Positions 17,823-25,777 of a DNA stretch of 64,000 nucleotides are shown here, piece after piece (within the stretch, counting starts at the first letter, position 1; every line of letters begins with the position of its first letter). Where the stretch lies: positions 232,026-296,025 of the forward strand of contig JAUNHH010000003.1 of assembly GCA_030524055.1 (NCBI GenBank), given 5' to 3'. This DNA is from Actinomycetaceae bacterium. Lineage in GTDB: Bacteria > Actinomycetota > Actinomycetes > Actinomycetales > Actinomycetaceae. The notes beneath the pieces are model-generated. The model searched no databases. It saw only the letters and a list, made by a program, of their open reading frames with translations, and was not told the DNA's origin. The position numbers were made by a program, and so were the translations under genes.

Positions 17823-18341
17823 TCAGGACTTCAGGGCAGCCTCAATCATTTCCGGAATTTCCCGGCACGCCTGACGAGTGACAATAAATGACCTGCGGAA
17901 CATCGAATGCAATTGGCGATCAGACACGCCATGCTCGACATAAAAACGGCAGGTCATAACAATCGCATGATCCTGGCTGATGGGAACAGCAAAAACGGTG
18001 GGCTCTAAATGGCCACTATTCCACTGGTTGACAATCTCCTGCAGGCCCTCGTCACCAAGGTCCTTTGCCGCTGGATCAGTAGCAAGACGTGCCTCCACTT
18101 GAATCCACGGGCAATCCTGTGGCTCGTGGTGAATTTGAATGCGCTGTCCGTCGATTTCTGTCACTACCAGAAAATCGGCACGACCATAAGGCAAACCATC
18201 GCCTTTCACAATGGCCTCCGCCCGGTCTAAAGAAAATTCCTCGATCTGCGTTCCCCATTTAGCAGCCACCTCATCAACCTCGCCAATAGGAGCCTCGGGC
18301 TGCCCAGAATCTCCCACAGTAAATGAACGCCACTCAGCCAT
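17823..18341 (-). CDS. YbjN-domain protein
   Basis: A 172-residue protein of the YbjN (type III secretion chaperone-like) superfamily. The fold is suggested by the alternating strands and helices and by segments FAVPISQDHAIVMTCRFYVEHGVSD and a C-terminal helix. The biochemical role is unknown. The start has GAGGAG seven bases upstream and overlaps the end of the next upstream gene by eight bases, so the two YbjN-like genes form an operon on the minus strand, convergent with miaB. Confidence 0.65.
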   Translation of the reverse strand: MAEWRSFTVGDSGQPEAPIGEVDEVAAKWGTQIEEFSLDRAEAIVKGDGLPYGRADFLVVTEIDGQRIQIHHEPQDCPWIQVEARLATDPAAKDLGDEGLQEIVNQWNSGHLEPTVFAVPISQDHAIVMTCRFYVEHGVSDRQLHSMFRRSFIVTRQACREIPEMIEAALKS

Positions 18342-18789
18342 TGTTTTTCTCCTCTAAAGCTGGAACCCACCGCGCCGGAAAGGTCGAGTCAAGCCGCCCC
18401 ATGACCGCTAAAACCGCGTGAATAAAGGCACTCACTTCCCCATGGAATTGCTCGGCAGTGGCCCCAATAGGCCAATGAAAACTATGGGTTAAAGCAATAG
18501 TGACCCCGTCCTCGCCAGTGGACGAGGTCATTTTTGGTAGGTACATTGACGAATTCACAGTCCGTGCCACTAATCCGACCTGCGCGGCCATATCAGGGGA
18601 GAGTCGCCCCGGCCACTCCGCCACCCCTTGGATCGGGCTGGAATCAGGGAAAATAAAACGAATCACGCGCCCCGCAGGCAAAATCCCAGCAAGTTGATCA
18701 TCGCCTCCAAGAAAAGGGACCAGGCCAAGGTCAGCCATTACGGAAGCAAAGTCATCACGTGACGGCACCATTATGTCTTTGTCAGGCAT
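18334..18789 (-). CDS. second YbjN-like protein
   Basis: A 151-residue protein when started at MPDKDIMVPSRDDF. The segments DDFASVMADLGLVPFLGGDD and GVTIALTHSFHWPIGATAE followed by a C-terminal helix resemble YbjN-family proteins. The frame stays open far upstream, but that part would cover the miaA start and does not look family-like, so I choose this ATG, which leaves 94 bases to the divergent miaA start. It overlaps the downstream YbjN gene by eight bases, so their products may act together, possibly as a heterodimer (inference). Confidence 0.6.
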   Translation of the reverse strand: MPDKDIMVPSRDDFASVMADLGLVPFLGGDDQLAGILPAGRVIRFIFPDSSPIQGVAEWPGRLSPDMAAQVGLVARTVNSSMYLPKMTSSTGEDGVTIALTHSFHWPIGATAEQFHGEVSAFIHAVLAVMGRLDSTFPARWVPALEEKNNG

Positions 18790-18883
18790 GCCCCCAACTG
18801 TAATGCGTGGCGCCCCAGCGCGGGGTAGGGTGTGGGGCCATAGAGTCTCCAGCAGTGCCAGGGCAGCGCGTAAACTGGGATAT

Positions 18884-19888
18884 GTGAACGCCACTGACAC
18901 TCCCACACTGCACTGTGACAGGCCAGGGGAGCTCATTATTGCAGTGGTGGGCCCAACTGCCTCAGGAAAATCTGACCTCGCTTTAGATGTGGCCGAATTG
19001 CTTCCTTCTGTCCTTGATGCCACTGGCGGGGAAATAGTATCAGCAGATTCCATGCAATTTTATCGAGGCATGGACATTGGCACCGCGAAAACTCCACTTG
19101 AGGAGCGACGCGGAATACCTCACCACCAGATTGACACACTTGATGTCACGGATGAGCCTTCTGCTGCGCTCTATCAAAAAGAAGGCCGCGCCGATATTGC
19201 CGCTATTCACGCACGCCATGCTCTTGCCATTGTTGCTGGAGGCTCTGGGCTGTATCAACGCGCCCTGCTTGATATCCTCGACTTTCCTGGAACTGACCCG
19301 AGTATTCGTGCCCGCCTCGAAGAGGAAGCAGCTGCCCTGGGAGGAGCAGAAAAACTCCACCAACGGCTACAGGCCCTTGACCCCGAATCGGCGTCTCGAA
19401 TAGATGCCCGCAACCCCAGGCGTATTGTGCGCGCCTTGGAAGTCATTGAATTGACCGGGCAGCCCTATTCATCGCATATGCCGCGCCATATTTTCCATGC
19501 ACCCACCCTGATGATTGGCTGCCAGCGCTCCCTGGACGACCTTGATCAGCGGATAGCTGTGCGGACCCGCGCCATGTTTGAGGCCGGACTTGTGGAGGAA
19601 GTCCGCAACCTGATCCCTGCAGGTTTGCGCCGTGGCCGCACTGCCTCTAAAGCCACTGGATACGCCCAAGCATTGGCCGTTATTGACGGACAGATGAGCG
19701 AAACAGAAGCGCAAGACGCAGTAGCCATGGCCACGCGGCGCCTGGCACGCAAACAACTCAAATGGTTACGGCCCGACCCGCGGGTGGTGTGGTTATCCAC
19801 CAACGAGGGCGCCGCCCCACTGATTGACCAGGCCCGCGAAGCGATTGAGCGCGAAGCCGAAAAGGTAATGAGTCGGGCCGACAGGTGA
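18884..19888 (+). CDS. miaA: tRNA dimethylallyltransferase MiaA
   Basis: Transfers a dimethylallyl group to A37 of tRNAs reading UNN codons, giving i6A37, the substrate of MiaB. The P-loop GPTASGKS is at residues 23-30 and the substrate-binding stretch DSMQFYRGMDIGTAKT follows. The C-terminal half holds GCQRSLDDLDQRI and ATGYAQAL. The 334-residue length is typical. The start is GTG giving MNATDTPTLHC; the frame runs further upstream, but those codons lie opposite the divergent YbjN gene. It is convergent with the next gene after only nine bases. Confidence 0.95.
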   Translation: MNATDTPTLHCDRPGELIIAVVGPTASGKSDLALDVAELLPSVLDATGGEIVSADSMQFYRGMDIGTAKTPLEERRGIPHHQIDTLDVTDEPSAALYQKEGRADIAAIHARHALAIVAGGSGLYQRALLDILDFPGTDPSIRARLEEEAAALGGAEKLHQRLQALDPESASRIDARNPRRIVRALEVIELTGQPYSSHMPRHIFHAPTLMIGCQRSLDDLDQRIAVRTRAMFEAGLVEEVRNLIPAGLRRGRTASKATGYAQALAVIDGQMSETEAQDAVAMATRRLARKQLKWLRPDPRVVWLSTNEGAAPLIDQAREAIEREAEKVMSRADR

Positions 19889-19897
19889 ATGAGCGCA

Positions 19898-20521
19898 TTA
19901 CCGCTGCGCGCCCACCTCAATAATCCGATACCCCTTTTTCGAGGCGATTTTCTGCGCCGGAAATCCTTGCGCATTCAGCCACGAAATCAGCGAATCCGCC
20001 CCGAGGTTCCGTTGAACAACGAAATAGGCGAAACCATTAGGGGCCAATAATGACAGCCACGAGGTCAACATTTCATGCATGGCCTCTTTCCCAATACGCA
20101 CTGGTGGATTAGACCAGATCACGTCAAAACGTAGATCCTCACTGCGAGCCTTCGCTAAAGCAGACTGTGCATCGCAGGCATAAATCGCTTCACCATATCC
20201 ATTTGCTGTGGCATTGCGCTGAGTTAAATCAACGGCTCGACTATTGACATCCACTGCCCACACCTGAGCTGCGGGGCTTTCCGCAGCCATTGCCAGCGCT
20301 ATAGGACCCCAACCGCACCCTAAATCGAGAAAAGTTCCCTGTGCAGGTAGGGCTGGCGCTTCCGCTAATAATTGCCTCGTCCCTAAATCCAGTCGAGTAG
20401 AAGAAAAAACCTTTCCACTGACCGACACGGAAAAAGAATGCCCCCGCGCAGTAATCGTCAAATGCCGGGCTTCGCCCTCGGCCACAGGAGAAGAATCGCT
20501 AAAGTACTGGTCCACACCCAT
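19898..20521 (-). CDS. RsmC-like 16S rRNA guanine-N2 methyltransferase (class I SAM)
   Basis: A 207-residue methyltransferase of the 'small' MTS domain family. The SAM-binding motif I is DLGCGWGPIALAMA, motif II gives VWAVDVNSRAVDL, and the catalytic motif reads IWSNPPVRIGKEAMHEML, the NPPxR form found in Gram-positive RsmC-like enzymes. The probable substrate is G1207 of 16S rRNA, by family. It occupies the place between miaA and hflX where dapF is found in mycobacteria. It is convergent with miaA and divergent from hflX. Confidence 0.82.
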   Translation of the reverse strand: MGVDQYFSDSSPVAEGEARHLTITARGHSFSVSVSGKVFSSTRLDLGTRQLLAEAPALPAQGTFLDLGCGWGPIALAMAAESPAAQVWAVDVNSRAVDLTQRNATANGYGEAIYACDAQSALAKARSEDLRFDVIWSNPPVRIGKEAMHEMLTSWLSLLAPNGFAYFVVQRNLGADSLISWLNAQGFPAQKIASKKGYRIIEVGAQR

Positions 20522-20631
20522 AGCCTACCTACTTCTGTAGTGGGCACTAAAGGGCGCAGGATAGTATTTAAGGGCGTATTCTTCGCATACGCACTGAAAT
20601 GGGAACACAGCTGAGGGGAAGGGCAGGGCAT

Positions 20632-22143
20632 ATGAGTGACGACACCACCACCTACGACGCCGACAATTTGCGACGCGCAGAAGATGTCGTCGCTAGAATC
20701 CTTGCCCGCCGCGGAACCGCACTTGCCTCAACCCAGCAGCAGGACACCTCTGAAGACGCCGGCTGGCTAGAACGTGAAGCACGCGCAGGAACCCGCCGAA
20801 TCCAAGGCCTATCCACTGAACTCGAAGATATTTCCGAAGTCGAATACCGCCAGATTCGCCTAGAAAAAGTCGTCCTTGTAGGCCTGCGGACCACCGAAAG
20901 CGAAGAAGAAGCCGAAATTTCTCTGCGTGAACTCGCCGCCCTAGCTGAAACCGCGGGCTCTCAGGTCCTTGATGGCCTCATCCAAAAACGTGTCCACCCT
21001 GACCCGGCTACCTTCCTCGGCTCAGGGAAAGCGAAAGAACTCGCCGATATTGTCGCCACAACAGGGGCCGATACCGTCATTGTGGACTCTGAACTCGCGC
21101 CCTCCCAGCGGCGCGGACTCGAAGATGTTGTCAAAGTCAAAGTCGTTGACCGCACCGCTTTGATCCTCGACATTTTTGCCCAACACGCAAAATCTCGTGA
21201 AGGTAAAGCCCAAGTAGAACTAGCCCAATTGGAATACCTCCTGCCGCGCCTGCGTGGATGGGGTGAGTCCATGTCCCGTCAGGCAGGTGGGCGCGTGGCC
21301 AGCGGTGAAGGTATTGGCTCACGCGGGCCTGGCGAAACGAAAATCGAACTTGATCGGCGCCGAATCCGTACCCGAATGGCACGTTTGCGGACCCAAATTC
21401 GCAATATGGAGCCTTCACGCCACACTCAACGTGCCTCACGCCGGCGCGGCAATGTCCCCTCAGTGGCCATTGCTGGCTACACCAATGCCGGCAAATCCAC
21501 CCTGCTTAACCGCCTAACTGGCGCCGAGGTTCTCGTAGAAAACGCCCTTTTTGCCACCCTCGACCCCACCGTTCGCCGGACCACCACCCCGGACGGGCGG
21601 GTCTACACCTTGACCGACACGGTGGGTTTTGTCCGGAATCTGCCCACTCAACTGGTGGAAGCCTTCCGTTCGACCCTCGAAGAAGTTGGCGAAGCAGATG
21701 TGATCCTCCACGTTGTTGACGCCGCCCACCCGGACCCAATGGGGCAAATTGCCGCCGTTCACGCCGTGTTTGACACGATTGAAGGCGCCCGGGAAATCCC
21801 CGAACTTATTGCCCTGAATAAAGCGGATCTGGCGACCCCAGAAAACCTGGCTCTCCTGCGTTCCTCACTGCCTGACGCTGTTGTGGTTTCTGCCCGCACT
21901 GGACTCGGCATGGAAGAACTCGCGCAGACTCTCTCCGAGATGCTGCCCCGCCCTCGTATTACCGTGGACGTCGTTATTCCGTATTCGCGCGGCGACCTCG
22001 TCCACGAAGTCCACGAAGACGGCGAAGTAGACACCGAAGAATACGCGCCAGACGGCACCCACCTCATAGCCCGCGTAGACGCCTCCTTGGCGAAAAAACT
22101 CGGTGACGCGAATGTGGCCCCAGCCAGGGTGGCCGATGCCTAA
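20632..22143 (+). CDS. hflX: ribosome-associated GTPase HflX
   Basis: A GTPase that binds the ribosome and splits stalled or stress-damaged 70S particles. The 503-residue protein has the HflX N-terminal domain (LGSGKAKEL and LEYLLPRLRGWGESMSRQAGG segments) followed by a G domain with GYTNAGKST, DTVGF and NKAD. The start at MSDDTTTYD is preceded by GGGCAGGG; an ATG 33 bases earlier is less likely. Its last codons overlap the DinG-type helicase gene by eight bases, so the two are one transcription unit. One copy of the dispersed motif is embedded in the coding region (21948-21957). Confidence 0.94.
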   Translation: MSDDTTTYDADNLRRAEDVVARILARRGTALASTQQQDTSEDAGWLEREARAGTRRIQGLSTELEDISEVEYRQIRLEKVVLVGLRTTESEEEAEISLRELAALAETAGSQVLDGLIQKRVHPDPATFLGSGKAKELADIVATTGADTVIVDSELAPSQRRGLEDVVKVKVVDRTALILDIFAQHAKSREGKAQVELAQLEYLLPRLRGWGESMSRQAGGRVASGEGIGSRGPGETKIELDRRRIRTRMARLRTQIRNMEPSRHTQRASRRRGNVPSVAIAGYTNAGKSTLLNRLTGAEVLVENALFATLDPTVRRTTTPDGRVYTLTDTVGFVRNLPTQLVEAFRSTLEEVGEADVILHVVDAAHPDPMGQIAAVHAVFDTIEGAREIPELIALNKADLATPENLALLRSSLPDAVVVSARTGLGMEELAQTLSEMLPRPRITVDVVIPYSRGDLVHEVHEDGEVDTEEYAPDGTHLIARVDASLAKKLGDANVAPARVADA

Positions 22144-24115
22144 GCCCACCACTGACGAGGGCGAGGAGACACTCGACCAGACGACTTTCGATGTTCTTGA
22201 TGCCGCCTTGGCAACCCTTGGAGGAGGGCGCCGAGAGGGCCAAGACCGCATGGTTGCCGAAACCCTGGGCGCCATCCAGGGCCGCGAGCACCTCATGATC
22301 CAAGCGGGCACAGGCACCGGCAAATCCCTGGGCTACCTGGTCCCCACCGCCACCTGGTGCGCTACCGCAGGTAAACGCGCCGTGATCTCCACCGCGACCC
22401 TTGCCCTCCAGCGCCAAATCACCGCCAAAGACGCACCCCTGGTTACCGACGCTGTGGCCGAGGTGACCGGCGTCCACTGTGAGGTGGCCGTCCTCAAAGG
22501 ATGGGCCAACTACCTGTGCCTGTACCGCGCCACCGGCGGATTCCCCAGCGAAGGCACACTTTTTGAAGCCCCCACCGCCGGCGCTGGCACCTCCCGCAGC
22601 AGCGGACCCACCTCAGAACTGGGCGCCCAGGTTCTGCGCCTACGTGAATGGGCCGCCACCACTGACACCGGTGACCGCGATGACCTCATGCCCGGGGTCA
22701 CTGACGCCGCTTGGCGGCAGGTCAGCGTTTCACGGCGAGAATGCCTGGGGCGCTCGTGCCCGATGGTGGCCGAATGTTTCCCCATGGCTGCCCGAGAAGC
22801 GGCCAATGCTGCCGATATTGTTGTCACCAACCACTCACTTCTGGGCATTAGCGCCACAGGCAACGCTGAAATCTTGCCAAATATTGACCTCGTTGTCGTT
22901 GATGAAGCCCACGAACTGGCCGACCGGGTCCGCGAACAAGCCTCCACCCACCTTTCTGCCGCCAGTATTGCCCGCGCTGGCCGGCGCCTACGTACCCACG
23001 CAAAACTCGATACCACTGCCCTTGAAGCCGCAGGCCAAGCGGTGATCGCTGCCTGCGGGCATAACGAGGCTGGCCTCATTACCCTGCGCCCTGAACTCCT
23101 CACCGTCGCGATGCGCGTTTTTGACGACTGCGTGCGCTTGGCCGTGGGGGCGCTCGCGGACAGTTCTGTTGACGCCGCTGCGAAAGCCTTGGCTCGTGGG
23201 GCGTTGGATGAATTAGAAGAGTTCTGTGACGCATGGTCGCGCGAAGAGGAACACTCTATTACCTGGGTGAATACTGGGGATGATGGGGCGCAGGAGCTAG
23301 TGGTGGCCCCTTTGGATGTGGCTGGGCCTATTGCTCATGGGGTTTTTGGGAAGCGGGCCGCGGTGCTGACATCTGCGACCCTGTCCCTTGGGGATTCTTT
23401 TGATGCGGTGGCTTATCAGTGTGGGCTGCCTTTTAGCGGTCTGCCGTGGCGCGGCGTTGATGTGGGGACTCCTTTTGATGCCGCCCGCCAGGGGATTCTC
23501 TATGTGGCCGAGCACTTGCCGGAACCGTCACCTGCGGGCCCAACCCCGCAGGCGCTGACCGAATTAGTTGAGTTAGTACAAGCCTCCGGTGGGGGAGCGT
23601 TAGTGTTATTTTCCTCCTGGAAAGGGGCCGAAGCCGGAGCGGAGGCTCTGCGCGAGCGCACCAATTTCGACATTTTCCTCCAGGGGGAAGAGCCGGTGGC
23701 CGCATTGGTGGAGCACTTCCGCGCTGACCGCGATTCTTGTCTGGTGGGGACGAAATCTTTGTGGCAAGGGGTGGATGTGCCCGGGCCTGCCTGCCGCTTG
23801 GTAGTGATTGACCGGATTCCTTTTCCGCACCCGGAGGATCCCATTGTGAAGGCACGCAGTCTGGATGCTGAGCGCCGCCGCCGTAGCGGTTTTTGGGAGG
23901 TCAGCGTGACCTCTGCGGCCTTGCTGATGGCCCAAGGGGCAGGGCGGCTGTTGCGATCCCTGTCCGACCAGGGGGTGGTGGCGATTCTTGATCGGCGGCT
24001 GCGAAAGAAATCCTATGGCGCCTATATTGCTGCGTCTTTGCCGAAATTCTGGCCAACCTCTGATCCGGAACTTGTGCGTGGGGCGCTTCAGCGACTATCG
24101 CAGGCACTGAAATAA
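22136..24115 (+). CDS. DinG/XPD-type iron-sulfur ATP-dependent DNA helicase
   Basis: A 659-residue superfamily 2 helicase of the DinG/XPD group, which unwinds 5'-overhang DNA or R-loops. Walker A GTGTGKS is at residues 58-64 and the DEAH box at 256-259. Four cysteines at about 128, 203, 208 and 214 are placed to hold the 4Fe-4S cluster. Motif VI is near GAGRLLRS. The start overlaps the hflX stop by eight bases. The DNA-repair role fits the SOS genes nearby, but no LexA box was seen upstream of hflX. Base composition changes visibly within the gene: the first third is rich in C-ending codons and the last third in G/T-ending codons. Confidence 0.88.
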   Translation: MPKPTTDEGEETLDQTTFDVLDAALATLGGGRREGQDRMVAETLGAIQGREHLMIQAGTGTGKSLGYLVPTATWCATAGKRAVISTATLALQRQITAKDAPLVTDAVAEVTGVHCEVAVLKGWANYLCLYRATGGFPSEGTLFEAPTAGAGTSRSSGPTSELGAQVLRLREWAATTDTGDRDDLMPGVTDAAWRQVSVSRRECLGRSCPMVAECFPMAAREAANAADIVVTNHSLLGISATGNAEILPNIDLVVVDEAHELADRVREQASTHLSAASIARAGRRLRTHAKLDTTALEAAGQAVIAACGHNEAGLITLRPELLTVAMRVFDDCVRLAVGALADSSVDAAAKALARGALDELEEFCDAWSREEEHSITWVNTGDDGAQELVVAPLDVAGPIAHGVFGKRAAVLTSATLSLGDSFDAVAYQCGLPFSGLPWRGVDVGTPFDAARQGILYVAEHLPEPSPAGPTPQALTELVELVQASGGGALVLFSSWKGAEAGAEALRERTNFDIFLQGEEPVAALVEHFRADRDSCLVGTKSLWQGVDVPGPACRLVVIDRIPFPHPEDPIVKARSLDAERRRRSGFWEVSVTSAALLMAQGAGRLLRSLSDQGVVAILDRRLRKKSYGAYIAASLPKFWPTSDPELVRGALQRLSQALK

Positions 24116-24125
24116 AAGTCTAGGT

Positions 24126-24155
24126 CCCTTGGGCCTACCGGAAAGGCCCCAAGGG
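24126..24155. terminator. hairpin between the helicase gene and ldh
   Basis: CCCTTGGGCC pairs with GGCCCCAAGGG across a 9-base loop, with one bulged C. It follows the helicase stop by about ten bases and is probably its terminator, although the U-tract is absent. A leader-attenuator role for ldh is an alternative. Confidence 0.55.
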
Positions 24156-24205
24156 TGGGAAGATAGGCGGGACACACTACCGCGCTACCAGCTATAGGAG
24201 CCACT

Positions 24206-25192
24206 GTGAGTACAACTGCCACCCCCATGTATCCCATGTCCTCAGGCCGCCCATCAAAGATTGCCGTTATTGGTGCGGGCGCCGTTGGCACTGCTGTTGC
24301 CTATGCCTGTGCAATTCGGGGGGATGCTCGAAATATCGTTTTGCAGGACATTAATAAAGCCAAAGTTGAGGCGGAAGCTCTCGATATTGCTCATGGCATC
24401 CAATTCACGCCAACATCATCTGTTGAAGGATCGGATGATGTAGAAATTGTGCGTGGCGCAGATATGGTGATTGTGACTGCAGGCGCTAAGCAGCAGCCCG
24501 GTCAGTCGCGCCTGGAGCTGGCAGGTTCCACCGTTGACCTCATGCGCAAAATTGTGCCGAATCTGCAAAATGTGGCGCCGGATGCGATCTTTATGTTCAT
24601 TACTAATCCGGTTGATGTGGTTACCTATGCGGCGCTGAAGATTTCCGGTCTTCCCCGTAACCAGGTTTTTGGTTCTGGAACGGTTTTGGATACCTCGCGT
24701 CTGCGCTATTTGGTGTCTTTAGAAACTGGCGTGACGACTCAGAATATCCACGCTTATATTGCTGGCGAGCATGGGGATTCTGAGGTGGCCTTGTGGTCCA
24801 GTGCAGAAATCGGCAATGTGCCTTTGCGCCATTGGGGCCCAACGGTGTCCGGTGGTCTTTTCGATGCCGAGTTGCGTAAGCGTATTTCGGATGACGTTGT
24901 CCAGTCCGCCTATAAGATTATTGAAGGCAAAGGGGCAACAAATTACGCCATTGGTCTGGCTGCGTCGCGTATTGCTGGGGCGGTCCTGCGGGATGAGCGT
25001 CGAATTCTGACAATCTCGACCCTTTTGGAAGATTGGGAAGGCATTTCTGATGTCTGCATGGCGGCGCCGACCTTGGTGGGCCGTGACGGAGCTGGTCGAG
25101 TCTTGACTCCGCCGCTGACTTTGGCTGAGCGTGATGGCTTGACCGCATCGGCTGAGCGTCTGCGTCAAGTGGCTCGCGACCTGGGCTTCTGA
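24206..25192 (+). CDS. ldh: L-lactate dehydrogenase
   Basis: A cytoplasmic NAD-dependent enzyme that reduces pyruvate to L-lactate and regenerates NAD+ in fermentation. The Rossmann motif is GAGAVGTAVA (residues 23-32). The catalytic histidine lies in GEHGDSE, and the loop AGAKQQPGQSRLEL and FITNPVDVVTY are typical of LDH rather than malate dehydrogenase. The protein is 328 residues. The start is GTG with GGAG upstream. It is a single-gene unit flanked by terminators, as expected for a fermentative facultative anaerobe. Confidence 0.95.
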   Translation: MSTTATPMYPMSSGRPSKIAVIGAGAVGTAVAYACAIRGDARNIVLQDINKAKVEAEALDIAHGIQFTPTSSVEGSDDVEIVRGADMVIVTAGAKQQPGQSRLELAGSTVDLMRKIVPNLQNVAPDAIFMFITNPVDVVTYAALKISGLPRNQVFGSGTVLDTSRLRYLVSLETGVTTQNIHAYIAGEHGDSEVALWSSAEIGNVPLRHWGPTVSGGLFDAELRKRISDDVVQSAYKIIEGKGATNYAIGLAASRIAGAVLRDERRILTISTLLEDWEGISDVCMAAPTLVGRDGAGRVLTPPLTLAERDGLTASAERLRQVARDLGF

Positions 25193-25206
25193 TCGCATTT
25201 TCATTG

Positions 25207-25272
25207 ACGAGGGCGGGGCTTTGCCTCCAGTGAGCATTACCAGTGTTCACGAGGGCGGAGCCCCGCCCTCGT
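25207..25272. terminator. triple-motif palindromic terminator after ldh
   Basis: Three copies of the dispersed repeat are clustered. Two are on the plus strand (25207 and 25249). One is inverted (25260-25272) and abuts the second, so that the last two make a nearly perfect loopless palindrome of 24 bases. The first copy can pair with the inverted one across about 40 bases. It follows the ldh stop by 14 bases. Confidence 0.6.
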
Positions 25273-25364
25273 TACTGTTATGGATACACAAACCTCTGCC
25301 AGGACGGTTTTTATCACCCTGAAACCTTGGGTAACCCGACTCTTAAAGGCTAACCTCTATGCTC

Positions 25365-25482
25365 AGGGACCAACCTATACACTTAGAGACAAATCTATAT
25401 AGAATAACAGGGGGTTTTGTCCCTAAGTGATGGGTTTTGTCTTTAACGGTGTGTTTAGTCCCTAAAGTGAGGAAATGTCTCC
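25365..25482. repeat. face-to-face array of about 20-base degenerate repeats
   Basis: Two plus-strand units with core AGGGACCAACCTAT / AGAGACAAATCTAT start at 25365 and 25385. Four minus-strand units start at 25419, 25439, 25458 and 25477 on the plus coordinate, read as GTCCCTAA, GTCTTTAA, GTCCCTAA and GTCTCC. Spacing is 19-20 bases. The consensus on the reading strand is TTAGGGACAAAACC. The layout resembles repeated protein-binding sites or the subterminal repeats of a transposon end. No transposase gene is nearby. Confidence 0.55.
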
Positions 25483-25614
25483 TGCTTAAGGTCTCACCTA
25501 GGAGGGCGCTAACGTGGGCAGCGTACGCACCCTGGCGACAATGCATTGCTCGGCTGTAGTGTCTATCCTCAATCGTGCTGCTAACGACGTCGTGCACTGT
25601 TGATTAAAGGGGGC

Positions 25615-25731
25615 ATGATGAATCTTTTGCGCAGAACTGTGCTGACCGACGCTGTTGTATTAATGCTGGTCTTTTCTGGTTGTGGAGCGTCCAAAGTGGC
25701 GCCGCAGACGTGCCCTCTAGTCAGTAAATAG
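25615..25731 (+). CDS. 38-residue putative lipopeptide
   Basis: A very short gene with a good ribosome-binding site (AAAGGGGG) directly before a double ATG. The product has two arginines, a hydrophobic stretch ending VFSGC and a short tail with a second cysteine, so it looks like a signal peptide with a lipobox-like FSGC followed by only about 15 residues. Phe at the -3 position is unusual for a lipobox. It could instead be a decayed remnant of a larger lipoprotein gene. The stop is followed after five bases by the palindromic terminator before lexA. No function is known. Confidence 0.4.
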   Translation: MMNLLRRTVLTDAVVLMLVFSGCGASKVAPQTCPLVSK

Positions 25732-25736
25732 CCCTC

Positions 25737-25760
25737 ACGAGGGCGCCGCCCCGCCCTCGT
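25737..25760. terminator. palindromic terminator at the lexA 3' end
   Basis: A 24-base imperfect palindrome whose outer arms are ACGAGGGCG and CGCCCTCGT, the dispersed motif and its inverse. It lies between the small lipopeptide gene and the convergent lexA stop and can serve both. Confidence 0.6.
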
Positions 25761-25777
25761 GAATGAGGGAAAGAGGG

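Larger units (their letters stand above)
25193..25614. other. 422-base repeat-rich intergenic region
   Basis: No gene is visible between ldh and the small lipoprotein gene. The region holds the palindromic pair of dispersed motifs (25207-25272) and, further on, a face-to-face array of about 20-base repeats (25365-25482). The part after the array contains no feature that I can name. Confidence 0.6.
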
